NCBI GenBank assembly: GCA_033398695.1
Contig: CM065814.1
Coordinates: 103,976,501 to 104,040,500 of the forward strand
Direction: 5' to 3'
Length of the DNA: 64,000 nt
DNA from: Orobanche coerulescens
Lineage: Eukaryota > Streptophyta > Magnoliopsida > Lamiales > Orobanchaceae
In this document: positions 33,773-42,820 of the stretch, piece after piece
Layout: the number at the start of each line of letters is the position of its first letter
Numbering within the stretch: position 1 is the first letter of the stretch
Translations under genes and position numbers: made by a program
The notes under the pieces: generated by a model
Seen by the model: only the letters and a program-made list of their open reading frames with translations
Databases searched by the model: none
What the model was told of the DNA's origin: nothing

Positions 33773-34842
33773 TGTTGTATAAATCTGTGTTACAAACTTG
33801 CTGGGCGGAAATTAAATTACAACTGGAAACTACAATTACAACTCGAAAACTGAAAATACAAGACTCGAGGCGGAATTAAAAATACAATGAAAAAACCAAA
33901 CTGAATCTGCACTAACCAGAAACAAATTAGAAATACAAGAAGATAATCGAAACAACAATAAACAATAAACGAAACTAGACTGTGGTAGAAGTCGCCCGAA
34001 GATGCCTTCTGCCCGCAAGACGAGAAACGCCCCGGTAGTGTTCACGGATTGGCGGCTCGTCCCCAAAGGTCAACGACTTTACGTCTCTACAGTAGCAACA
34101 CCGCAAACTGGAGAGCTCCGACGAACTGGAAGAGGTGAGGACAAAGCTCCGACTTATGATATGCAGAGAATGATGAAAACTGTATGTTTTTACTGAGTTC
34201 GAAAATTACATGTGCTGATGCAGAGGGATGCATGCCTATTTATAGGCCATCTCACCTGCAGGGGGTTTTAAACACAACCCTTAAGGCTGTCATAATGCAG
34301 GCATTCATGCCTGCATTGAACACAAGAGTTACACAATTCAAGGCAGTGGTTACTGCTCGTTTTGAATTTGAACAGGCAGCCTTAACACCTCCTCATAACA
34401 CCTGGGAGGTTACTGCCCGTTTTTGGTTGAGTTTGAATAGTCCGGATGCACCTGGACTAGCCCAACTACGTTGTTGAGCTTGTCCAAAAAATTCTTTAAG
34501 CTAGCCCAAGGCCTAGCAAGATCCAAGATCCAAGGCGGGTGGGCGGCGGCGGGCGCGCGTGTGCGCGCATGTGGGCTTTAAGCCCATTCACATGTGCCAT
34601 TAATTATTACATACATAAAGGTAACTCCTTATATACTAGAATAATGATGGTTCATTATTCAATGTGGGATTATATCCCTTATTAATTCACAATTAAGTGA
34701 CAAACTTTAATTCACTATTTCTCACTCACCGGGAATCGGTTTAGAGAAAGTGAATATACCACGATCATCTACTCGGAACGTAGATCGATCATATGATATT
34801 TAATTTTACAAAATAAAATTAAAATCATTAACGATTCCAACA
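33773..34842 (-). mobile_element. Solo copia LTR (1070 bp) in the LINE
   Basis: It starts TGTTGTATAAATC and ends GATTCCAACA on the plus strand, with perfect 5-bp duplications GAAAG at 33768-33772 and 34843-34847. A TATA box on the minus strand (CTATAAATAG, 34236-34245) and similarity of the right end to the CO1 LTRs (TTTAATTTnACA...CCAACA, CGGAACGTAGAT) give the orientation. No internal region remains. Confidence 0.92.
34236..34245 (-). promoter_or_regulatory. TATA box in the copia solo LTR
   Basis: The minus strand reads CTATAAATAG within GGCCTATAAATAGGCA. Confidence 0.55.
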
Positions 34843-34847
34843 GAAAG

Positions 34848-34985
34848 CTCTTGGCCTCCACTTGTTTGTCGGTTCCCCTGTTGAGACCACCCAAGTTCTG
34901 ATTCATGACTTGTATGGGGTGCGTCACCCTAGAGCTGTTGTCCTTTAGCTTCCGACCTGGAAGCCCCGTCTTAACCAAAAAAAGA
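34848..34985 (+). pseudogene. LINE ORF2 C-terminal end and 3' tail
   Basis: Beyond the nested LTR the plus strand reads LHLFVGSPVETTQVLIHDL, then YGVRHPRAVVL and TAG at 34947-34949. That pattern (hydrophobic-D-x2-G-V-x2-P-R) is the usual end of RNase H-bearing plant LINE ORF2 proteins. A short 3' region ends in AACCAAAAAAAGAG. Confidence 0.6.
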
Positions 34986-35016
34986 GTTGTAAAGAGAAAG
35001 AAAAGTTGTAGCTATT

Positions 35017-35513
35017 GGGATTCGGTGCGTTAAAACGAAGGCGCAGTGGAAGTAATATTCGAAAATAAATTCGATACGAATCCCTTGAGAGGATCGATTC
35101 AAGCAACGTATATACGAATATAAAACTAAACAAGTATAGGATTTAATATCATACCCTTGTAGTACTTTGATTAAATGGTTTTGAAGATGGTGATGTTCGC
35201 CACGAATCCGATTCGTCAAAGCTTTTGATATCCCGAGCACCGAAAGCACCGTGCTCTACTTGCCACGTGCCGGAAGTCGAGCAGAATAACTCTCACCTTA
35301 TTATCCTCCAAGGATACGGCTAGAACAAGATGGTAGGAGCTTACAAATTTTATTTATCACACTCGAAGTGTAAATTAATTTTTCTCTCAATTGATTTTCT
35401 CCAAGAAAATGAAGAAGAAAGATGAAGAAGACAACTAAACTTTCTCTCCCTCTCTCTCTCTTTCTCGTTGTTGATGAAAACTCACGGCTAGTCCAATGAA
35501 GGAGGGAGAGATC
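35017..35513 (-). repeat. Copia-type LTR remnant, left piece
   Basis: ATTGGGATTCGGTGCGTTAA and the CGCAGTGGAAG block that follows look like the reverse complement of a copia LTR end. The piece is cut at 35513 by the insertion of the gypsy element G5 and seems to continue at 45236-45777. A TC-rich stretch lies at 35440-35467. Confidence 0.5.
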
Positions 35514-35663
35514 TGTAATACCCGAGATTTCTGATATGTAATTGAACCTTGTGATATTGTAATTGTTGCATTTTGATCTGAATATTATTCTCCGTATTTC
35601 ATGATCCGGTGTTGTTTAGCGCATGATTTCATGAATGTGATCTAAATTGTGATTCTGCGCATG

Positions 35664-35955
35664 TAGAGCACGCTATCGACTATATGTAGCGTACGCTAAT
35701 TTGGATCCGTAGCGCACGCTATGTATGAACCTTAGCGCGCGCTACACGTAGTCAGCATGATTGAGACAGGGCGGTAGGTGAGATCGGCTGCGGATCTCGG
35801 TCAGATTATGTCGGGATGAATCTGGACGGCTTTCGGGAAAAAGCCAAGTCAACGCGGTAGCGCACGCTACTGATATAAGGATAGCGCACGCTAAATGCTG
35901 AGTATAGTGTAGTCAGTAAGCCGTTAGTGCACGCTACGAATATGGACTAGCGTGC
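35664..35955. repeat. Palindrome cluster 1 in the G5 5' LTR
   Basis: Copies include TAGCGTACGCTA near 35687, TAGCGCACGCTA near 35710, 35859 and 35881, and TAGCGTGCGCTA near 35948, with variants TAGAGCACGCTA and TAGTGCACGCTA. The cluster ends just upstream of the TATA box. Confidence 0.9.
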
Positions 35956-35970
35956 GCTAATAACCACTTT

Positions 35971-35980
35971 CTATAAATAG
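35971..35980 (+). promoter_or_regulatory. TATA box of the G5 5' LTR
   Basis: CTATAAATAG follows the palindrome cluster, as expected for the U3 promoter; the 3' LTR copy is at 43278-43287. Confidence 0.7.
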
Positions 35981-36679
35981 GACAGCATCCTTTTTCGTAT
36001 TTTCAGCCTTTTCACTTCCCACATCCGAATCCTTGGACTTAGAGAGTCATACTCTTCATCCTAAACCCTTCATATCAGCATCCTAGCTTGAGTCGAAGAT
36101 TGTAGATCATTGGAGATTGGTGTTCAAGCCTTCGGTGTTGGATTGCTTCGAGTTCCTCCTTGTTCTTCACTACTTTGAGGTAGGTGATTCTTCACCAATA
36201 TTAAGTACTATTATGAAGGACGTTTTGATCATGATTTGGAACTATCTAGTCAGTTAAATATGTATGTAGTCGAACATCATGTGTTAGAAGGATATTTTCG
36301 ACGTTTCGGTACTTATTCATCGTATAATCCATTGAACCTTTTTAGTGTATGGACTCCTAAGCATATTCATGTATCTTCAAAACCGATTATGACCAGTATA
36401 TGGAGATTACCAAGTTCTTATTTCTTTACCTAAAGGAATCATACGTTTTGGGACATGAAATGGATTGGACTTAGGATATTTTCTTGAAGATCAAAGATGA
36501 AGTATGGTGTTGTGATGATTATACGTATCCTTGCATCTCATAGTCATTTAATACGTAAAGATCTTTCACAAACCGTATGAGCATGATATGCACGGAGATG
36601 GCATGTATTAGCACTAAAGATTTCATGAGTTTCATCACCATTAGATTAAGTTTTCTGCCCAGTAGTAAACTGCCATGTA

Positions 36680-36895
36680 CGGTTAGCGCACGCTAAGATG
36701 TGTATATTAACGTGCGCTATCGGGAATGAGTAACGTACGCTACGTTTGGCACGTAACGTACGTTATGTCATCAGGCGTGACAGTCGGCTGATCAGAGAGG
36801 ACTGTCAGTACACAGCTAGCGTACGCTAGACTTGGTCATTTGCGTACATTAACGGGCAGGCTTAGCGCACGTTACGTAGAGTACGTAGCGCACGC
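36680..36895. repeat. Palindrome cluster 2 in the G5 5' LTR
   Basis: TTAGCGCACGCTAAG, TTAACGTGCGCTA, TAACGTACGCTA, TAACGTACGTTA, TAGCGTACGCTA and TAGCGCACGCTAAG follow one another downstream of the TATA box. Confidence 0.9.
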
Positions 36896-37275
36896 TAAGT
36901 AGTTCAGGCAGAATTCATTTTTAGAGCTTTAGGCCGTAAACCGGATTGTTAGACATTCGTACGGCATGAGATGAATTTTTTATTATTTCTTAGGTCCGAG
37001 CCTTGCATAGGGGACGATCTAGGGGCGGTGACATACGGACGCGTGTCATTTGTTGGAGTATTTCATTCTTGCCATTTTCGAGGCAAGTATCATATGTTGA
37101 GTTTGATTTATATTGGAACTTTGATCATGCATATGGTTTTGTTCATGTTGTCGAATATGAGATTTATTTCTTTAATTTCTCGTGGTATTCGTTGTTAATT
37201 GTTCGTATTGATGAATATAATGAAATGCATATATGTATGTATAATTGATTGGTTTATGGTATAAATGATCTGAGG

Positions 37276-37445
37276 GGGTCATGAGGATCTATGCTGAGGG
37301 CGCTGGATCGAATGTCCACCATGCGTTGGTCCGACGGGATCATCATGGGGATCTATGCTGAGGGCGCTGGATCATTGGACGGGTTTTCCACCATGCGTTG
37401 GTCCGACGGGATCATCATGGGGATCTATACAAAGGGCGCTGGATC
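37276..37445 (+). repeat. Tandem GATC-rich module in the G5 5' LTR
   Basis: Units contain GGATCTATGCTGAGGGCGC, TGGATC, and CACCATGCGTTGGTCCGACG followed by GGATCATCATG, repeated two and a half times with periods of about 64 and 72 bp. The 3' LTR has the same array near 44585-44755. Confidence 0.92.
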
Positions 37446-37931
37446 GCTGGATTAACCTGTATTATGTTGATGGAATCATGAGGATTTACATCGTTGGATT
37501 CCGATGACGGAAGTCCGTTTGCATGTTTTATGATGCACTGATGATTTATGTATTATGATACTTGTACTAGCATTGTTTTGCTAACCCCTTCGGGGGTGGA
37601 CATTATTTGATGTTCAGGTAGCCGAGGAGCGGGGAAGCAACCACAGTACCGACAGGACGATGAAATGGCTCAGTGATGTGGTTGATGTTTATTGTTATTG
37701 TGATTTGTCTCCTTGGTTCACTTTAGTACTGAGTATGTGTGTTTTAATAATGTCATTTTCGATATGGTTGTATAAGTTAACTCTTTGGATCAGTTGAACC
37801 AGTTCTGTATTTTGAACTTCAGTTGTAAGGTTGGATTATATTTACATTTCTTTTAATTAGCCTTGTAAATCCTTACTTAAAGGGTTTACGGCGCTGTAAT
37901 TATTCCGAATATCTCGGGGTATTACAGAATA

Positions 37932-37943
37932 TGGTATCGGAGC
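37932..37943 (+). other. Primer binding site of G5 (initiator tRNA-Met type)
   Basis: TGGTATCGGAGC lies five bases after the 5' LTR and differs by one base from TGGTATCAGAGC, the usual site for initiator tRNA-Met. Confidence 0.85.
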
Positions 37944-38167
37944 TAAGATTCATGGATATCTTGGCAGTCGGGTTAGTTGGGTCTGTTTACGTTATTTGAT
38001 TATTGGTCGTTTGTAACATCACTGCTGAGCCAGCATCGTCGTGTGGACCGTGGTTGTAAGTTTCCTAATCTCAATTACTACCGTTTTATTTAATTCATGT
38101 TTTGTGAACATTGATGGACTTTCTTTTAGAAAGTTTGCCCTGGATATTGAGTGTTTGTGTTTACAGT

Positions 38168-39241
38168 ATGTTGAGGGGAGGTCGTGGACGCGAACGTGGT
38201 CGTGGACGCGGACGTGGAAATGTGAAGCAGGAGGATTCAGCATCTACCCCAGAGATTTCTGCTAGTCGAACCGATTCCCATTCTGGAGGACAGTAGGGAT
38301 TAGCTAATAATAATGCAAATCCTAATGTGCCGGGAGTGCTTCAACAGGTGGTTGTTCAGATAAAATAGTTTGCTCAAGTTGTCGATCGCATGCAGACGGC
38401 GATGGGACAGCAGCATAACGAGGATAATCGGGGGGACAAATGGCTTGCTGAAGTGGTCAAATTGCACCCTCTGAAATTTGACGGTTCTGCTGAGACGCTT
38501 TCTTGGGATCACTGGCTGAAGGAGTTAGAGAAGATCTTTGCAGGGATTAACTGTCCCACCGATAGAAAGGTTCCGATCGCCCAGTATCTTCTGACTGGGG
38601 AGGCTTTCGATTGGTGGGAGGCCATTCGACCGGAAGAACATAATGCTGATTGGACGGAGTTCAAATTAATGATGGAAGCGCAATATTGTCCTCGCCCAGT
38701 TAGAGAGGCCCGAGTCCGGGAGTTTTTCTCACCACAAAATTCAGAGGCATCTGTGACAGACGTGATTAAGACTTTTAATCACCGGCTGACTTATGTGCGC
38801 CACTTGGTCAGAAACAAGGCGGAGAGGATTTTTCATTTCGACATGCGGATGAAGCCGGAGATTCAGCAGTATATGTCCGGATTTGAATGTACCACCTTGC
38901 GATAGTATCAGGACAAAGCATTGGCCTATGATATGAAAGAGGCGGCAGTAGATAAGTCAACGGAAGCAAAGAAGCAGAAAGTGGTCGGCAACTTCACGAA
39001 AAATAAGAGTAGTGGGCCCCGCAGGGGCCAGTCCTCATTTCATTCATCCAGGAGGCCTCCGCATCCTTCTCGAGGTGGAAAGAAGTTCCGGGCAGCACCA
39101 ACCGTTTCAGACGCAGGGAATAAATGTTATAACTGTGGCAAAGTGGGGCATGTTCGACGTGACTGTTTCGCGCCTGCTGTGACCTGTTTCGAGTGTGGAC
39201 AGGAAGGGCATCGCGCAACATTTTGTGGAAATGCAACTTGA
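38168..39241 (+). pseudogene. G5 gag with two zinc knuckles
   Basis: The likely start MLRGGRGRERGRGRGRGN opens an Arg/Gly-rich N-terminus. The capsid-type domain reads KFDGSAETLSWDHWLKELEK, AFDWWEAIRPEE and YCPRPVREARVREFF. Two knuckles follow: CYNCGKVGHVRRDC (from 39125) and CFECGQEGHRATFC (from 39185), both intact C-x2-C-x4-H-x4-C. In-frame stops stand at 38294, 38367, 38903 and 39239, all in one frame with the later protease and RT, so the gag-pol frame was originally single. Gag packages the RNA. The stops prevent full translation. Confidence 0.9.
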
Positions 39242-39379
39242 TCTTTTCATACTCGCACTCCTGTACCGGTTCCGAAGGACACTAGTGTAAACCAGACGCA
39301 GGAAAGCGGTTTCCAGCAGCAGAATGTTGGGAAGAGAGAGGCATCCGGTGCTGGGTCCGTTCCTCCGCGTATTTACGAG

Positions 39380-39841
39380 ATGAAGAAGTCAGACGATCAG
39401 AACACAGTTGTTGCATCAGGTACGATTCAGATCCTTTTGCAACCAGTTAGTGTCTTATTCGATTCAGGAGCTACGCATTCTTTTATATCTTTGAACTGTG
39501 TTAATCGTTTGAAAATCTCGTGCTTGTATGATTGTGAACCTTATGTTGTGGGATTACCGAGCGGAGAGAAAATTGTGGGAACCCTAGAAGCTAGAGATTT
39601 TCCATTGTCTATAGGAGGGAGAGATTGGCCATCAAATCTTATTGTATTTGACATACATGGTGACGACTTAATTCTCGGAGACAATTGGCTCAACCATTAT
39701 GGAGCTATTCTGAATTACCGAAAGAGAGTCATTTCTATCATTGCTGATGACGGATCTGAACACTTATTCAGAGGATGGAGACCGGGAAGCTCGGGAAAAT
39801 TGATCAAAGCAATGAAAGCCGTGAAATTACTAAAGCAGTGA
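39380..39841 (+). pseudogene. G5 protease
   Basis: The active-site motif is VLFDSGATHSFIS with the Asp codon at 39461-39463, and the C-terminal signature is DDLILGDNWLNHYGAI. The aspartic protease domain looks intact within this open stretch. It is in frame with gag and RT but is separated from them by TGA at 39239 and at 39839. The upstream part of the frame, from 39242, encodes the gag-protease linker. Confidence 0.88.
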
Positions 39842-39865
39842 TGTCATGGACTTTGGTGCTATGCC

Positions 39866-40760
39866 ATGAGGAAAGAGGAAGGAGTAGAGCTCTCATCTAT
39901 TCCAGTTGTGAATGAATTCTCAGATGTATTTCCTGACGAACTACCTGGGTTACCTACGCAGAGAGAAGTGGAGTTCACTATCGAATTAGAGCCTGGAGCC
40001 GCTCCTATTTCCAGAGCACCATACCGCATGGCGCCAACCGAGATGTATGAACTAAAGAAGCAACTGGAGGAATTATTACAGAAGGGTTATATTCAACCTA
40101 GCGTTTCTCCTTGGGGAGCGCCCGTTCTCTTTGTCCGGAAGAAAGACGGATCCCTCCGATTATGTATTAATTACAGGGAGCTCAACAAAGTGACGATCAA
40201 GAATAAGTATCCTATACCTCGGATCGACGACTTGTTTGATCAATTGCAAGGGGCAAGAGTATTCTCGAAGATTGACTTGCGATCAGGATACCATCAGTTG
40301 AGAATTAAGGAATCGGATATACCGAAGTTTGCTTTCAGATCCCGGTACGGGCATTATGAATTGGTAGTGATGCCATTTGGACTTACCAATGCTCCTGCGG
40401 TATTCATGCAATTGATGAATCGGGTATTCTTAGAATACTTGGATAAATTTGTGGTCGTCTTCATCGATGAAATCTTGATATATTCGAAAGACACAGAGGA
40501 GCATGCCGAGCATTTGCGTGTGGTTTTGAGCACCTTGAGGAAGGAACAGCTGTATGCAAAGCTTTCCAAATGCGAGTTCTGGCTTAGGGAAGTAACTTTC
40601 CTTGGGCATGTGATATCAGCTGACGGAGTTCAGGTGGACCCGAAGAAAGTCGAAGCAATCTTGGAATGGGAAGCTCCTAATAGCGTGAAAGAAGTCCGGA
40701 GTTTCTTGGGACTTGCTGGATATTATCGCCGTTTTATAGAGGATTTTCCAAAATGGCTCG
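39866..40760 (+). pseudogene. G5 reverse transcriptase with FIDE active site
   Basis: The segment starts in the linker [11 protein letters not shown] and runs through [34 protein letters not shown] and [20 protein letters not shown]. The catalytic motif reads [11 protein letters not shown]: the second Asp is Glu, encoded at 40469-40471, whereas the related element G1 keeps FIDD. RT needs both aspartates, so the enzyme is very likely dead. At about 40750 a one-base deletion in GATTTTCCAAAATGG shifts the frame into RNase H. Otherwise the domain is open and well preserved. Confidence 0.9.
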
Positions 40761-41343
40761 TCCGCTCACTCAGCTGTTACAGAAAACTCAAAAGTTCACG
40801 TGGGATGAGAAATGCCAGGCTGGTTTTGATCAACTTAAGAAGAGACTGACGACAGCACCTATATTAGCGTTACCAGATGGAACGGATGGATTCATGGTAT
40901 ACAGCGACGCTTCAAATCAGGGTCTGGGATGTGTGTTGATGCAAAAGGATAAGGTGATTGCCTATGCTTCTCGACAGTTGAAACCGTACGAAGTTAATTA
41001 CCCGACTCACGATCTGGAGCTAGCAGCTGTGGTCTTTGCCTTGAAAATTTGGCGACATTATTTGTACGGCACTCATTGTCAGATCTTTACAGATCATAAG
41101 AGCCTCAAGTACATTTTCAGTCAGAAGGAATTAAACATGAGGCAGAGAAGGTGGCTGGAATTGATCAAGGATTACGACTTGGAAATCCTCTATCATCCGG
41201 GTAAAGCAAACGTAGTGGCTGATGCACTGAGCCGTAAACCTATTTCTCTTCGAGTGTTGGAAGTGCTTACACCCCAAACCAGCATTCAACGAGAACTGAT
41301 CCGTGAAGGGATTGAAGTATGGTCACCAGGAATCCAAGGGTAA
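40753..41343 (+). pseudogene. G5 RNase H
   Basis: [20 protein letters not shown] leads into the domain with [15 protein letters not shown] (Asp), [16 protein letters not shown] (Glu), [11 protein letters not shown] (Asp) and [16 protein letters not shown] (Asp). All catalytic residues are present. It is in another frame than RT because of a single-base deletion near 40750 and ends at TAA 41341-41343 before the integrase finger. Confidence 0.9.
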
Positions 41344-42470
41344 CTATATGTGATGGAACTGACTTCGTCACTAGTCGAGGAAATCAAATCTAAGCAGTTG
41401 AACGATTCTCTGATCCTTCGGTTATGTGACGAAGTAAAGAAAGGAAAGGCCCCAGGATTCGTGATACAAGATGATGGAGTTACGAGATTTGAGTCGACTT
41501 TGCGTTCCGTCTTGATGATTTGAGACGGACAATTCTCAAGGAAGCTCATAGCGCGCCTTATTCTATTCACCCAGCAGCAGTAAGATGTATAAGGATCTAA
41601 AACAAAACTTCGGTGGGGAATATGAAGAAGGACGTAGCGAATACGTTTCGAAGTGTTTGACTTGTCGTGAGTTAAGATTGAACATCGGCGACCTACCGAA
41701 TGTTAAAGCCGCTTCGATCCACAGTGGAAGTGGGAGGATATCTCGATGGATTTCATCACCGGTATGCCAAGGACCAAGACGGGAATGAACATGATTTGGG
41801 TTGTAGTTGATCGACTAACCAAGTCGGCTCATTTCCTAGGAATTAAAGATACTTGGGGACCCGAGAGATTGTCGCAGTATTTATTGCGAGATAGTCGGAT
41901 TACATGGGACACGAAGACCATTATTTCGGATCGAGATGGTCGTTTCGTGTCGCACTTCGGAAGGCGATTCACGGGGCTTTGGGGACCGAGCTAAACTTTA
42001 GCACGGCTTATCATCCTCGAGACGGACGGTCGATCAAAAGGACTATACAAATGAGAGAAGACATGCTTAGAGCTTGTGCTTTGGATTGGTCAACTGATTG
42101 GGAAATTCATTTGCCATTGATTGAATTCACCTACAATAATAGTTGGCATGCTTCTATTAAGATGGCACCATTTGAAGCTTTGTACGGGAGAAGATGCCGA
42201 TCACCCCTGTGCTGGGATGATTCTTCGGACTTGATCGGTACGGAACCAGAATTGATAGTTCAGACTCAAGAGAAGATAGCTTTGATTCGGGAAAGACTGT
42301 TGACTGCCCAGATTCGACAGAAGTCTTATGCAGACGTGCGTCGTCGCCCTCTAGAGTTCGACATTGGGAACCACGTACTATTGAAGGTGTCCCCTACACG
42401 TGGAATTTTCCGTTTTGGGAGGAAAGGCAAGCTAAGTCCGAGATATATCGGACCATTCGAGATCCTCTAG
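41344..42470 (+). pseudogene. G5 integrase, damaged
   Basis: The linker to 41580 has stops and frame changes. The zinc finger is reduced (SKCLTCRELRLNIG keeps the CC pair). The core has Asp in SMDFITGMPRT and Asp in IISDRDGRF, but the third block reads AYHPRDGRSIKRTIQ, where related elements have QSERTIQ, so the catalytic Glu is lost. Three frames are used between 41585 and 42470. The C-terminal part keeps WHASIKMAPFEALYGRR and LLKVSPTRGIFRFGRKGKL. A relic of a chromovirus integrase. Confidence 0.87.
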
Positions 42471-42785
42471 AGAGTTGGGGATTTAGCATACAGGTTGGCC
42501 TTACCGCCATCGCTGAGTCACGTTCACAATGTATTTCACGTATCCCAACTACGGAGGTATGTACCGGATCCCAGTCATATCATTGAGTTTGATGAGATCG
42601 AGATAGCTAATGACGGCACCTTCGAAGAGAGACCAATCAAGATACTTGAGAGTCGGACCAAACAATTGAGGAATAAACCAATACACTTGGTTAAAGTACA
42701 ATGGTCACGACATGGAGCTGAAGAGGCCACTTGGGAAACGGAGGACAGTATGAAGACTAGATATCCAGAGTTGTTCTTATCTTAA
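42471..42785 (+). pseudogene. G5 integrase end and chromodomain
   Basis: MALPPSLSHVHNVFHVSQL follows the GPY/F region after a stop at about 42468. The chromodomain has KILESRTKQLRNKPIHLV, KVQWSRHGAEEATWETEDSM and YPELFLS before TAA. This domain marks the Tekay/Del group and is thought to bind histone tails. The open frame is intact. Confidence 0.87.
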
Positions 42786-42801
42786 GTTTCGGGACGAAAC
42801 T

Positions 42802-42820
42802 TCTTTTTAGGTAGGAAGTA
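42802..42820 (+). other. Polypurine tract region of G5
   Basis: TCTTTTTAGGTAGGAAGTA stands directly before the 3' LTR and follows TTTCGGGACGAAACT, the block also found before the G1 LTR. Confidence 0.6.

Larger units (their letters stand above)
28710..34985 (+). mobile_element. LINE (plant L1-like) with nested copia solo LTR
   Basis: ORF1 (28760-30048) and ORF2 (30125 onward: endonuclease, RT, zinc-finger and RNase H domains) are in the order of plant L1-type LINEs. A solo copia LTR (33773-34842) cuts it near the 3' end; the end resumes at 34843 and finishes in AACCAAAAAAAGAG. The left edge is approximate, and no target duplication was found. Stops and frameshifts in both ORFs, and a changed RT active site, make it inactive. 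Confidence 0.85.
35514..37926 (+). repeat. 5' LTR of G5 (2413 bp, family C)
   Basis: It contains two clusters of TARCGYRCGYTA palindromes (35664-35955 and 36680-36895), a TATA box at 35971 and the GATC-rich tandem module at 37276-37445. It is very similar to the copy at 42821-45230. Confidence 0.95.

Noticed and set aside
36236..36433. Small open frame repeated at 43542-43739
   Set aside because: It recurs only because both LTRs of G5 carry it; no domain, no sign that LTR sequence is translated.
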